Origin: Zopfochytrium polystomum
Taxonomy: Eukaryota > Chytridiomycota > Chytridiomycetes > Chytridiales > Chytridiaceae
Assembly (NCBI GenBank): GCA_025765615.1
Contig: JAIVFJ010000410.1
Span: forward strand, 1-45,502
DNA length: 45,502 nt
Direction: 5' to 3'
In this document: positions 11,214 through 21,662 of the stretch, in pieces
Layout: each line of letters opens with the position of its first letter
Position numbering within the stretch: position 1 is the first letter of the stretch
Notes under the pieces: generated by a model
Database searches by the model: none
Told to the model about the DNA's origin: nothing
The model's input: the letters and a program-made list of their open reading frames with translations, nothing else
Position numbers and translations under genes: made by a program

Positions 11214-11787
11214 TGATTGTGGTTGTTTCTTTTCCTCTCTGACTTGTCTGTTTTGACAAGGACTGGGCGCCGCCGCACACCCAGCCACGCAACTTCGACC
11301 CATGCCAGTAGTCAGCCAACAAGAGGCTGGGGGTTCTGCAATAAATTCGCTCTTTTCTTTTTCGTTCTGTTCTTTAACGGTGGTTTTTCATCATACAGGA
11401 AACACGCAGCCAAAGTGGGAGAGGGCTATTATTGCTCAGCACGCGACGGTTTTCGTGTACTGAATTTCGTGAAGAGAAGGGGGAAAAGGGCATGCCGAAA
11501 GGGTGAATAGCCACCGCCAAGTCGAGGCAGCGGGGGGGCGGGAGGGAAGCTTGACCGACGGCGAGAGCCTCGGGAGATGCGAGCGCGGGTTTTTGTTCTT
11601 GCGTACGCGGCTCCTCCCCTCCCTCCTCCTCCCCCCCCTCCTCGTGTCGATCCATTGCACGGGAGGGTCGCACCCCCAAACTAACTTGCTTGCCCGTCCA
11701 ACGGCAAAACGAAAGGTGAACAGAAAGTGATGAGCGACTTTTGATCTCATGTTCACGTGCGCATTCGCAGATAAACAACTGTCGGTC

Positions 11788-11800
11788 TCCTCTCTCTCTG

Positions 11801-11878
<78 letters not shown>

Positions 11879-11892
11879 TCTCTCTCTCTCTG

Positions 11893-11934
<42 letters not shown>

Positions 11935-11946
11935 TCTCTCTCTCTG
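11788..11946. repeat. (CT)n microsatellite, about 159 bp
   Basis: Near-perfect CT dinucleotide repeat on the + strand with a few CC and TG interruptions, about 255 bp upstream of the cytochrome b5 start. Homopyrimidine/homopurine tracts of this kind can form triplex DNA and bind GAGA-type factors; a regulatory role is inference. Confidence 0.95.
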
Positions 11947-12036
11947 TTTTTTCTGTGTTTACTGCGGCTAATTTTCTTTTCTTGGTCGTGTTTGCTTTCG
12001 GCTTGTCCCCCAGTCCCACCCAGTCCCAGACCGATC

Positions 12037-12039
<3 letters not shown>

Positions 12040-12074
<35 letters not shown>

Positions 12075-12075
12075 C
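12040..12075. repeat. (GTT)n microsatellite
   Basis: About twelve TTG/GTT units, then TTC units, in the cytochrome b5 upstream region. Confidence 0.95.
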
Positions 12076-12201
12076 TTCTTCTTGTTTTCGTTCCCACACA
12101 AAAAGAAACACCGAAAAAACCTCGGCACATTTCGCTCACGCTCAGCAACACACACACACACACACTCTCTCTCTCTCTCACACTCTATCAATCAATCGAC
12201 A

Positions 12202-12278
12202 ATGCCCACCGTCTTCACCGCCGCCGAGGTCGCCTCGCACAACACCGACAAGGACTGCTGGGTGAGTGAAGAGAGAGC

Positions 12279-12322
<44 letters not shown>

Positions 12323-13096
12323 GACAGAGAATGTATGTGTGTGTGTCGGTGTGTGGGACAAACGAGTTGAGCGGCTGTGCGGGGCTCTTGAGCTTTTTCC
12401 GCGAACCTCCCGTCCCCACATGATCGCATCATCGCCATCATGGTGCGTGGCTCCCCCTTGGAACCGTGCCAGCATGGGTGGCAGGGGTGGTGGCTCGGGA
12501 CAGATGGAACAACGGCGGGTTGCACGATCACGTCTCCACCACGAAAGATCGCATGTCGTCAGCCTAACCGGCCCACTCGCACTTTTCTTCCCAGATCGTT
12601 GTCGACGGAAAGGTCTACGACGTGACCTCGTTCCTCAACGACCACCCCGGCGGCAAGAAGGTTCTGGTCAAGGTATGATCTTTTTTCGATGGATGCATTC
12701 TTGTTTTCTGTTTGGTTGCTCTGTCCACCCCCGCCTCCTCCTTATCTGCGATCGTCTAACTATCGTGCTGGTTCCGCGCGCCTCGCTTGATCCCCTTTCC
12801 CTCCTTTCCCCACCATTACACGCAGGTCGGCGGAAAGGACGCCACGAAGCAGTTCAACCAGGTGGGGGAAGGACGGAGATTGCGTCACTCGACCCTCTCC
12901 TCATCCTCGGTGACGTCATCACTATGGCCGCTTCCAGGATGGGGCTGGCGTTCTCGTCTCCCCTTGCACCACCAACTCACCACCCTTTCTTCATTTCCCC
13001 CTTACCCGCTCGCAGTTCCACAACGCCGCCCAGGTCATGAAGAAGTTTGGCCCCAAGCTGTACAAGGGCGACCTCGCCCCCGGCGCCAAACTGTAG
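12202..13096 (+). CDS. Soluble cytochrome b5 (84 aa)
   Basis: Four exons: 12202-12261, 12595-12672, 12826-12861, 13016-13096. It is a heme electron carrier of the cytochrome b5 family. The start [20 protein letters not shown] matches the family's first beta strand and helix. The heme ligands are His37 in DHPGG and His60 in FHNAAQVM; a GGKDATKQF segment lies between them. The frame ends at 13096 (LAPGAKL) directly after the heme domain, so there is no C-terminal membrane anchor. That implies a soluble form or an anchor supplied by another isoform. Exon 3 is only 36 bp (12 codons). Introns are 333, 153 and 154 bp, long for this window. The AATG context CGACAATGCC supports the start. Confidence 0.95.
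12283..12319. repeat. (GA)n microsatellite in cytochrome b5 intron 1
   Basis: About 18 GA units just after the donor GTGAGTGAAGAGAG of intron 1 (12262-12594). Confidence 0.9.
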
Positions 13097-13921
13097 ACTC
13101 GCAAGAGGCTGCTCCCCCCGCCGTGGCTTACCTCGGGAAGACGGCGAGCGCGCGAGGAGGTGTAGAAGGAGGAGAGGAGAGGCTGGTGCGGGTGGGGGTT
13201 GGAGTGGGAAGAGGCAAAACGGTTGACCCATACATATGAAAGGGGGGGTGAGTGTTTCAAGTTTCCGGTGATCGCAACAAAAAATAAAAAAATCGAAAAA
13301 GAGAATTCCGACGTCGAAGCCAGTTCCTGCTTGACGGATGTCGAGGCCGTGGCGGAGGAAAGAAAAGAAAAACGACGGGGGCCCATGCACCCACGATGAG
13401 GGTACCCGCCAGGACGTAACGCGCGACTACCCCAACACGTCCATATTGATACAAGTATCGGAGCCGAGAAACGACAGTATGCTGCTGATTGTATCACTGC
13501 CCGATGGGGCGCCCTTAATCGATACAAAGATATCCACACAATTTTCGCGCGACATTTGCTTTTGTGATGCGGCTTGTACGATAAAAATGCAAGGATTTTC
13601 AGGTACTACTTGCGCTTCAGCACGAATACCCATGCTAGCACAAAGCGCGACGTGTATCTTCACGTAGTGTGGAAACCCGTTTTTTTAAGGTGTCCTTTTC
13701 CTCCCTTCCGCCCCCGCCCCCAATCCCACCTCATCCAGTGTTGGAAGGGCAAATAAACTGGTAACTGATAAAAGAAAAGAACATGGCAGTGGGGATAAGC
13801 AAAACAAAGTTATCTCGGTGAAAAGAAAAGTACGGACTGTAACAGGAGACAAAGACAAGGTCGAGATTTCGGTGATGCACATGCTGTAGCGAATCCTTGA
13901 ACTTGCAAGTAAAAAGTATTG

Positions 13922-13965
<44 letters not shown>

Positions 13966-14726
13966 GCAAGTACCTGACTTTCTGGCTTTGAACCAGGGTT
14001 GGCTTCAGTAAAGAATAAGGTCTGTCCGTTTCTCAGCCAAGCAGGAGCAGAAACTCCAATTCCACAACACCCTGTGGGAAGGTCTGTGGCACAAACCCTT
14101 GTCCACAACATCGTCCAAACTACTTTGTTTCACTTTTTTTGTTCGTTTTCTGGGATATTTAGCCCAGCTGGTTCAACACTGAGCCTCACATATAGACCTT
14201 TGGACTGTCAAAAAATCTGTCCAAGAGGACAGCTTTTCGACAGGTCAAAATAGCCCTTCCCATCTCTGAACATCGAAAATAGGATATTTATCCCTTTAAA
14301 CCTCAAGACAAATGCCTACCAGTAGGCGAAAAATGCCTCTGTTCAACTACCTGTGGATGATTCCCTGTCCCAATAACTCCAAAGAGGTTTATACGAGACA
14401 AACTTACGCCAGACGATTTTCTGGCAAGGAACAAGGGAGCAGTAGTCAAGGGTTACGCGCAATGGCGCAGAATCAACTGTAAGGAAACTTACTCCTTGTT
14501 GGTAAATGTGGCAAGGCTTCGAATCACCACAGCAATATTATGCGGTATTTGTGGCTGGGTGATGGGACAATTCCATGTTGAGACAGCGTATGAGATCTTC
14601 ATTCGAGTGTAGCTATAGCGTCCAGCCGTGGGGGTACTACAGCGTTGGTCCAAGCATCAGACTCACACATCGTGACAATGACCTAACAGCTTGGTGGAGG
14701 CGCTCACCAGCGCAGAAGGAATGTGG
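13097..14726. other. Cytochrome b5 3' region and unassigned sequence with poly(A) tract
   Basis: From 13097 to about 13760 the sequence fits a 3' UTR and spacer. A 40-nt poly(A) run fills 13925-13964, flanked loosely by GCAAGTA on both sides, which hints at a retroposed tail. From 13965 onward the composition turns AT-richer and marks the change to the repeat-rich compartment. No protein family was recognised here. Confidence 0.4.
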
Positions 14727-14731
14727 CATCT

Positions 14732-15629
14732 TGTTGAAGTTGTAGTGTAGAAAGCAATGTTGTGAGTGAAGGTGGCGTCACAAGGTGGAAGGGTTGAGGC
14801 CGCGAAGCAAAGCAAGTGGCCCAGAGGTAGAAAGAAAGAAAGGATACAACTGAGTTTTTGAATGAATTGAGGACTTGCACAAGGGAGTGAGCGTAGCAAG
14901 CAACCAAGGGCAAGTGGGCAAAGAGAGCTTATTTTAGACAGGGACTGGCAAGTTGGAGTGAGAGTGCTTGTTTTTCAAAAGAAAACTCTGCCCAATTTAT
15001 ACTCCTGCAGGAAGGTTGACCAGTTTTCCTGTTTTGTCTATCTGCACAAGTTGCACACTGCTTCAGACAGGACTTTGTTCTGGGGGGGTGTTGAAAACCC
15101 GTTCCCACAGAGAGAGGGTGATTTGAAATATTCAGAGCATTTCAAATCAACCAAGCTCTGTGTAAACAGTCTACTCTGAGGGAGTGAGTGGAAGGAGTGA
15201 ATGAAGTGGAGATGTGTGTTTGTGGGTGGTCCTTCTCCCCAACTTGGAGAGAAAGAGAAAAAACTCTGTTATGAATTATTGATACATAATGATGATATGC
15301 ACGCTGTAATAGGTGCTAGGCCTGTGTGACTGGCACAGGGTAAAAACCTCTCCTATATTATCTGCTTGAGCAGAGGAGGAGGAAACTGTTAAACCAGGTT
15401 TCTGTTCCACTGAGTACTCAGAGTATTTGTCAACAGCGCAAGCCAGCGCCCAGGTCTGCATTGGTGGTGGCTCGCTCTCCCATGGGCGTTATGAGAACGA
15501 TAACTGACAGTCACAATAGGTTTGGGTCTGTCTTGTGCCTCTTGCTGCTAACCAGTCAGTTCTGCCCAGCAGTGGCGATGAGGCCGCCGTCGACATAGGA
15601 AGCTGGCTTCCTAGGCTCAAATCTCAACA
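14732..15629 (-). mobile_element. Solo LTR, family 1, with 5-bp target site duplication
   Basis: The element has the short terminal inversion TGTTGA...TCAACA typical of LTRs and is flanked by a perfect duplication CATCT (14727-14731 and 15630-15634). It is homologous in inverted orientation to 18807-19633 along the TATA-side half (about 14732-15175) and at the other end (15590-15629). Read on the minus strand it has a TATAAATT box (15001-14994) and a palindromic GATTTGAAAT...ATTTCAAATC core (15121-15150), as expected of a U3 promoter. There are no internal retroelement genes beside it, so it is a solo LTR. Confidence 0.8.
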
Positions 15630-15634
15630 CATCT

Positions 15635-17099
15635 CAACCTCACTCCAACCTCCATCCTACTCCTCAACTTTAAGTCATCAGCATTCTATCTTGCCTCCGT
15701 CGGAGTTCTCTCTACGATCGATGTTGCTTTGTAACATCGGCGTGCTATCTCAGACCCGTCGTTGCCTCGCGGCGACAGTGTCCCTTCTTGCCTCCATCGG
15801 TGACGGAGTTGCGTCAGATACAATTGCTGGGACATTTTCACTGACATGGAAGGGGAGCAGACAAAACAGCCTGCAAATGTCCCAGCAGATGAGTTTGACG
15901 CATTTTGGGTTTTGTGAGGGAGTGGTCCAGTGACTGAGCTTTTTATGCTCAGTTCGCAATACCAAGTGAACTACCAGCAGTGGAGTTTTTTCAGATTGCA
16001 GTAGTTCAGTACTCTTCCAATGATTTATCTGCGTACAACATTACCCGTTGAAATGATGAGAAAATTTACAAGATTATATACGCAAGATAAAGCTTGATAA
16101 AGAGACAAAGATATTTTCGGACCTCGTGGACAGGGCGACGACAAATGTTTTTGGCTACCCGTCAAAACTTAAGGGGTTCGCCAAGAGATTCATTTAGACA
16201 GACTCTGTCAATTTGCAACGAATTGTTATGAAACTTCATACACATGTTGAACGGTGATAACCCTAATTGCTCGATCAAAATGAATGTAGTAGAGCTGCGG
16301 CAAGAGTAATTTTTTGCTATCTCAACCGGAAATTTCGGAGAATCGAAGAACAACTTACATTGCTCAAAACGTAGTGAGACTGAACATCTACGACGATTTT
16401 ACTGCTCAAAATTACAAGATTGGTGAGTGATTATCATAAAGGTGCGTATTCCTGCCGAAAAAAAATTTCCCAAACCAAGATGTGATCTTGAAGTTATCAT
16501 CAGCACCTGAACGAAAGTGCAACAAGCCACTGAATAAGGGCATTCTATGATAGATTCAGTTCAAAAAATTGTCAGTTTTTGGCACAAACAAACCATCCAA
16601 CCGAAATGTCATTCAGCGCTGCCCCAGATTTTTTGGCCCATCCATGGAATAGTGAAAGAATTTTTAGTCAATTGCAATAAGATTCACCCCAGCAGTCATT
16701 GCCAGACATCGCCTTGCACCACTTATCAGTTTTGCAAGTTTTTCCTTAAATTTTTGGAGTTTTCGACATAAAGCCATAAAATTGAATTCTCAAAACCTTT
16801 TTGCACAGTCTCCTTGCAGCATAATGCCTTACATTTCTACTTGCGGCATACCAATTTTCGATGAGAAAAAAGATTTGGCAGAGTTTCCCAAAGCGACTTG
16901 CGCAATTGGACCTTCAAATTTTAGGGGGTGGCCAAAAACATTTGTCATTCCCCCTGTACACAACAAGCCAGGAGCAAAAATAATTCCTTATTCAACGTGG
17001 GCACTACCAACAATAGCTGTTGTTCGCAACCAACCAAAAGCCTCACTCAAACGAAACAATTCCAAACATTCCAACTCCAACTCCAAAGAAGCTATGTCT
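15635..17099. other. AT-rich stretch without a recognised gene
   Basis: Between the left LTR and the 3' end of the NACHT-WD40 relic. Short open frames exist (for example 16782-17111 +), but none shows a known motif, and composition is well below the GC of the genic parts. It may be decayed repeat sequence. Confidence 0.4.
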
Positions 17100-18806
17100 A
17101 GAGAACAATAAACGATCTCTACCTCTCAATTGAGGTGGAAGCCAGGTTCGGGCAACTCCATCAAAAGGCAAGAGCCACTCGCCTTTTTCTCTGAACGCAG
17201 CTGTGGGGGCAATGATCCACCATTCCATGCAATTCGTTCAGCTGCTGGTGAAAATCGGTCCCAGTCCACATTGGAAGGATTCTGAAACTGTCGCAAACCG
17301 AAATTCAAAGCTCTGTCATACTCATTCTGGCTTTATAGAAGATCACCAGCCTCCACATCCCAGATAGTCAGCAACTTCCTTCGAATCCACCTCAAAGTGT
17401 GTCCATCAGAGCTGAAAGCCAGCCCTGTACAACCACAGTAGACCTGAAAGGTACTGCGAATGATGCCTGTCTCCACATTCCAGATCTTTAGTTCTCCATC
17501 ACCATTTGCAGAAGGCCCATCTGCACTGAGGGCGATTTCCTCAACACAATAGTGGCTGCCCTTCAGAGTCCATTGCAGGTGGTTTTTTTTTATTTTTCTG
17601 GCCATGAAGGGGCCGGCAGGAAGAAAAAGAGCCATCAACAGTAAACTGTGATAGACTACGTCAAGGTATCACCTCAGCAAACCCAACCCATGCACTACAG
17701 AATTACAGGGTCGTCAGACATCTCCACCACACATAAAGTCACAATGATCAAAGGAGAAGGGAAAAGGGGATAACTCAGGAACAAGAAAATAGAAAAGTAA
17801 GTCTGAGGGAGGTCTAAGTAAGATAGGGGAAGAGCTGTGAAAAGTCAGAGGGTTGGGATAAGTCAGATTAGGCTACTGCCCATGTCAAGATTGTGAAACG
17901 CAAGAGTGGGATCTGTGAATGTCAGGGGGCTCCGCAGGGGATGGGTGATGAGTGGCTCTTGCGTGTTGGTGTGAGGGAAGTTCTATTGCATGGTGAAGCC
18001 AGATAATGCCTGCAACAAGTTTTATGCAGCCAAGGTAGTGGTCAATCCATCTGGTAGAAGCCTTGGTGCGCAAAAGCCAGATGCCTGAGCAAGTGTCAGT
18101 GGAGTGCCAGCAACGAGGTTGAGAGGGTTGTAAAGGGCTGTTATGAGTTCCGTGGGATGATGGAGTGGGAAGGAGGGAAGAGTTGACGATTGGAGAAGAC
18201 AGTGGGTAAGAGGCTGGGGAGCGACGGTGAGAGGCCTGGGAATTTGGTGGAGGGGATCTGTGGGACTTGGAGTGCTTGTCAGAGGGCTGGGGAGAAGAGT
18301 GACCATGAAGTGCAGGAGGAACAGAGGAGGAAAGAGCCTCAGCAAAGGTGTTGCAAATCATGGCAATGGCATCAGCAGCTGCAGGGCATTGCCAGACATG
18401 CTCTGTGGTTTCCAAAGCGTGGTGGTATCGACGACAGAGGCAATTGGGGTAGACTTGAGGGTGTTGTTGGTGTAGAATTTTTTGAGTGAGCAAAGTGTTG
18501 CTGAGGATTTGAAGTCGATACTTGCGACAAGCAGAGCCAGGGAGGGTGCCAAAGAGGGAAGAGGGTTTAATAGCAGAGTGGAGAACAAGAAGCGTGGCTT
18601 CACAATGAACTAGGTCAGGATTGTGGGCGATGTGGGCAAAGGCTGAGGTGGTCAGAAGAGCGAAATGATGAGAGAGACCTGTGAGGAGGCACAGTTGTTG
18701 TCGAAGTTGGCCCAAGACAGGGTATTTGAGATGAAGGCGGTGGCTGGGAGGATCTGTTGCGAGAGGATTGGTAAAGAGGTTGGGTTGGAAGTTGACGGTA
18801 CACCTG

Positions 18807-19633
18807 TGTTGAGATTTGAGCCTAGGAAGCCAGCTTCCTATGTTGACATTGCTGCTGCCAATGCGACTTACACTTAGTCAGGTAAGCTGAAAGGCCTAAT
18901 CTGAATCCAACAAAAAGAGTTAGGTGAAGACGGCAGTGATTCTAGCTTTGCTTTCCTTGGCTTCGCTGGCGAGGACAATGCAATTAGAATCACACTCAAA
19001 GGGTTCAGAGAAATGTCGAACTAAGGCAGCTCACAGCAGCTCCAGGTCAGCTGACTGTTGTCTGAACCAATGCTGAACCAGGGACTGGTTGATTTGAAAT
19101 GCCACTGATGATTTCAAATCATCTTTCCTATGTGGGAAGACTGGTAACTGCACACAGACCTCTGGACAGACCTTGGTTGATTTGAAATGCTTCTGAAGAT
19201 TTCAAATCATTTTCCCCTCTCTGTGGGGAGACCTGTTGCTTGCACACAGGGCTACACACAGAGCATGGTTGATTTGAAATGCTCTGAATATTTCAAATCA
19301 CCCTCCCTCTGTGGGAAGGGGTTTACAACACCTCCCCAGAGCAAAGTCCTGTCTGAAGCAGTTTGCAACTTGTTCAGGCAAAACAGGAAAACTGGTCAAC
19401 CTCCCTGCAGGGTATAAATTGGGCTGAGTTTTCTTATTGAAAAAAAGGCACTCACACTCCAATTTGCCAGTCCCTGTCAAAAACAAGCTCTCTTTGCGTA
19501 CTTGCCCTTGGTTGCTTGCTATGCTCGCTCCCTTGTACCAGTTCTCAATTCAAGCCTCAGTTCCTCAACCCTTCCACCTTCTTGCCACGCCACCTCCACT
19601 CACAACGTCGCCTTCTTCACCGCAACTTCAACT
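18807..19633 (+). mobile_element. Solo LTR, family 1, nested inside the LINE copy
   Basis: Starts TGTTGAGATTTGAG and ends CAACTTCAACT, where the last base of the expected ACA has changed. It is homologous to the inverse of 14732-15629. On the + strand it has three tandem units of about 90 bp with palindromic cores, a TATAAA box (19413-19418) and a downstream leader. It sits between LINE sequences AGCTGGCA and TGTACC that are contiguous in the full LINE (about 40300-40313). No matching target duplication was found, so the ends may have decayed. Confidence 0.72.
19088..19305 (+). repeat. Three tandem ~90-bp units with palindromic core
   Basis: Each unit has GATTTGAAATGC...GATTTCAAATC or a close variant, at about 19089, 19178 and 19270, followed by a purine-rich CTCTGTGGGGAGAC-like spacer. 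They lie upstream of the LTR TATA box and look like U3 enhancer repeats. The left LTR copy has only one recognisable unit. Confidence 0.75.
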
Positions 19634-21026
19634 GCCAGCTTATCTGCTCATTTGTTGAGAGCGTCGCCGTTGCACCCATCTGCGCTGAGGGTGGCTGCGT
19701 GCACGTGACTTTGGTGCCCCTTTTGAATTGTCCGCAGCTGTCCAATTCGGACATCCCATATTTTCACTGCCCCCATAGTGACCCAATTGCCAAAATGCGT
19801 CCATTAGCGCAAAGAGGGTCAGCAAATTGCCTTGACGGAAAGAGGCTCAAAGCTGGACACAACTATAGCGAGTACTTTATACAGTTCTGACGTGCGCCCT
19901 CGCATGCTTCCAAAAAGGCGATCCAGCATCGAATAATAAAGTTTGTCAATGTCCCCAACCTTTCCAAATCTGTCAGGAAGATCTTCACTCTCCTTCAAAG
20001 TAATTCTTGTATCACTGCTTGGCTCGAGCAGCTCGCAAGCAACAAGCCAGAAAGACTCCAGCAGACCTTTCAACCAAGATCTCTGGTCCCTTGTGTGTTG
20101 CATCTGCTGTTGCATGAACTCTCTTCAAGAAGTATTCTGCATAGATTTTGCGTCCTCAAGATTCTGCTGGTCTGTGGGCTCGAGTGTCTGTGTCGGCAAA
20201 GTCTCGAACGCCGCCACAATGTCACTCTGGTATTCTGCAGAGTTCCGCCCAGTGATAAATATTTTCACTTGCTGTGGGAGATCTTTTGCCATTATTGAGA
20301 ACATTGAAGAATCGGCCCTCGGCCTCCCTTGATGCCGCATTCATCCAGAGCGTCAACGACTAAAACCACAGGAGGACGGTCGGGATGTTTGCCAACGCCA
20401 GGTTGTCCCTTTAACCACAGGACACGATGCAGACCAAACTCGTCTTCCTTTCCAAGGAATTTTTGTAATAGGGTCCAGCCTCTTTCACCAATTTGCCAAT
20501 AAAACTAGTTGGAGGTCCAGCTTGCCGCTTTCGCGGAGGTCGAGCGCAATTTCCCACTGCATGAATGTCGCAGATGCTCAGACAAGCAGCAGATTGTCAG
20601 CATTCTTGTCTGCCTCCATTAGGCTGGCCATCCCAGCTTCAGAAAGCAAAAGCACAGCAAGGTGGCTTCTGTTAAGTGCCGCCAGAAGCCCCCGTTCCCG
20701 GTCCTCCGCATAATTTAGCAATGTTCAGCAAGACAAATCGCCGGAAGGAAGTTAGGTGGCCCAATGAATGCGCGGTCCTCGTTCTGGGGGTCCGGGGCGC
20801 TGAAGGTGAACTCCATTCGGGTTCTTACAACTACCCAGCAATACAAGTATATGAATTGCTTTGAAAGTGGCTCATCTGCCAGTACACGATGTAACCCTTC
20901 CCCCCAGTGCCGGCCCGGCCGTGGGCTTCTCGCACAAACAGAACTGCAGCGGTCGCCTTTGAACAGCTCTCTTTGCCCACACGGGCGGCCTCCTCCCACG
21001 GCCCATTTCCCACTGCATCTGTCCCC

Positions 21027-21614
21027 TCAGAAATACCGAGAGAAATGACCGAAATTGTAGTTAGCACCTCCACCTCCGCCACCGCCTCCTCCACCACCTC
21101 TACGGCCCGCACCATCTCCCAAACACCACTTCACTTCCAGCATCTCGGCGCCGGGCGTCACATAGAATGTCTCTAAACTAGTCCCCTCAGCGAGCATGAA
21201 GACATAGAGCCCAGTTTGGGAGTCGAAGTGATGAGAGCAGACTCCTTGCACTGCTACTTTCAAATAGGAGCCAGAGCACGGGTTGGGGAACGGAACTTCG
21301 ACGGAATTGGGCGATCGTGTTTCAAAGGAGGTACCTTCAACTTTGATTGCGAGGGAGGGCGTAGCGCTTTCAGCGGATTCGCCGTAGACGTCGACGTCGT
21401 CATCAACTTCATCGCCGTCGACGCTTTCGTCTTCACCCTCATCGCCTTCGAGTTCGATGATGCGGCCGTCCTCGTAAATCATTCGCTGTGAGTTTGAGGG
21501 GGAGGAGGGTAAGTGTGTGTGTGTGTGTGTGGAGCGATTTGCAGTCACGAAGGGCGCGCTTCTTCTCGTTGTCCACGCACACCCGCGCACACACGGCACT
21601 AGACACACACACAG

Positions 21615-21662
<48 letters not shown>

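Larger units (their letters stand above)
11214..12201. promoter_or_regulatory. Divergent intergenic region PRPF3 / cytochrome b5
   Basis: About 990 bp between the two start codons, so both promoters should lie here. It contains a very long CT microsatellite and a GTT microsatellite, both listed separately. No clear TATA box is seen. Confidence 0.5.
17584..19672 (-). mobile_element. 5'-truncated LINE copy inserted in the WD40 region
   Basis: The minus strand matches the 3' part of the LINE at 35.8-41.8 kb. It starts inside the RNase H domain (CAACGGCGACGCT at 19672-19660, compare 40268-40280), is interrupted by an LTR (18807-19633), then resumes at about 18800 and runs to the LINE 3' end at 17584 with an A-rich tail. 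It includes the C-terminal zinc-knuckle region LCRRYHHALETTEHVWQC, in which the second Cys is Tyr. The copy is defective. Its insertion splits a WD40 blade of the host relic. Target duplications are not clear. Confidence 0.8.
17100..20712 (-). pseudogene. TIR-NACHT-WD40 (STAND/NLR-like) gene relic
   Basis: On the minus strand, from right to left. A TIR segment (20710-20520) reads AALNRSHLAVLLLSEAG, then DNLLLV, a stop, and WEIALDL. A P-loop WLKGQPGVGK lies at about 20420-20388. Walker B VLVVDALDECG follows only a few residues later (about 20375-20333), so the roughly 60-80 residues normally between them are lost. Post-NACHT helices come next: KIFITGRNSAEY, then DIDKLYYSMLDRLF and VLAIVVSSFEPLSVKA. 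A WD40 blade AVKIWDVRIGQLRTI (about 19770) is followed, after an inserted block (17584-19672), by WD40 again (GDGELKIWNVETG, LTIWDVEAG) and the family C-terminal motif ARTWLPPQLRG (about 17150). Stops, frameshifts, a deletion and nested transposons make it non-functional. Such proteins act as fungal NLR-like signal sensors. Confidence 0.8.

Noticed and set aside
11741..12423. Open frames encoding Ser-Leu or Arg-Glu runs
   Set aside because: Direct readings of the CT/GA microsatellites, not genes.
18190..18489. + strand frames at 18190-18489
   Set aside because: Antisense of the LINE fragment, which reads correctly on the minus strand.
14732..19633. DIRS-like element or large DNA transposon bounded by inverted repeats
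   Set aside because: The two inverted repeats are separate solo LTRs: the left one has its own CATCT duplication, and the region between holds host WD40 sequence and a LINE fragment, with no recombinase or transposase.
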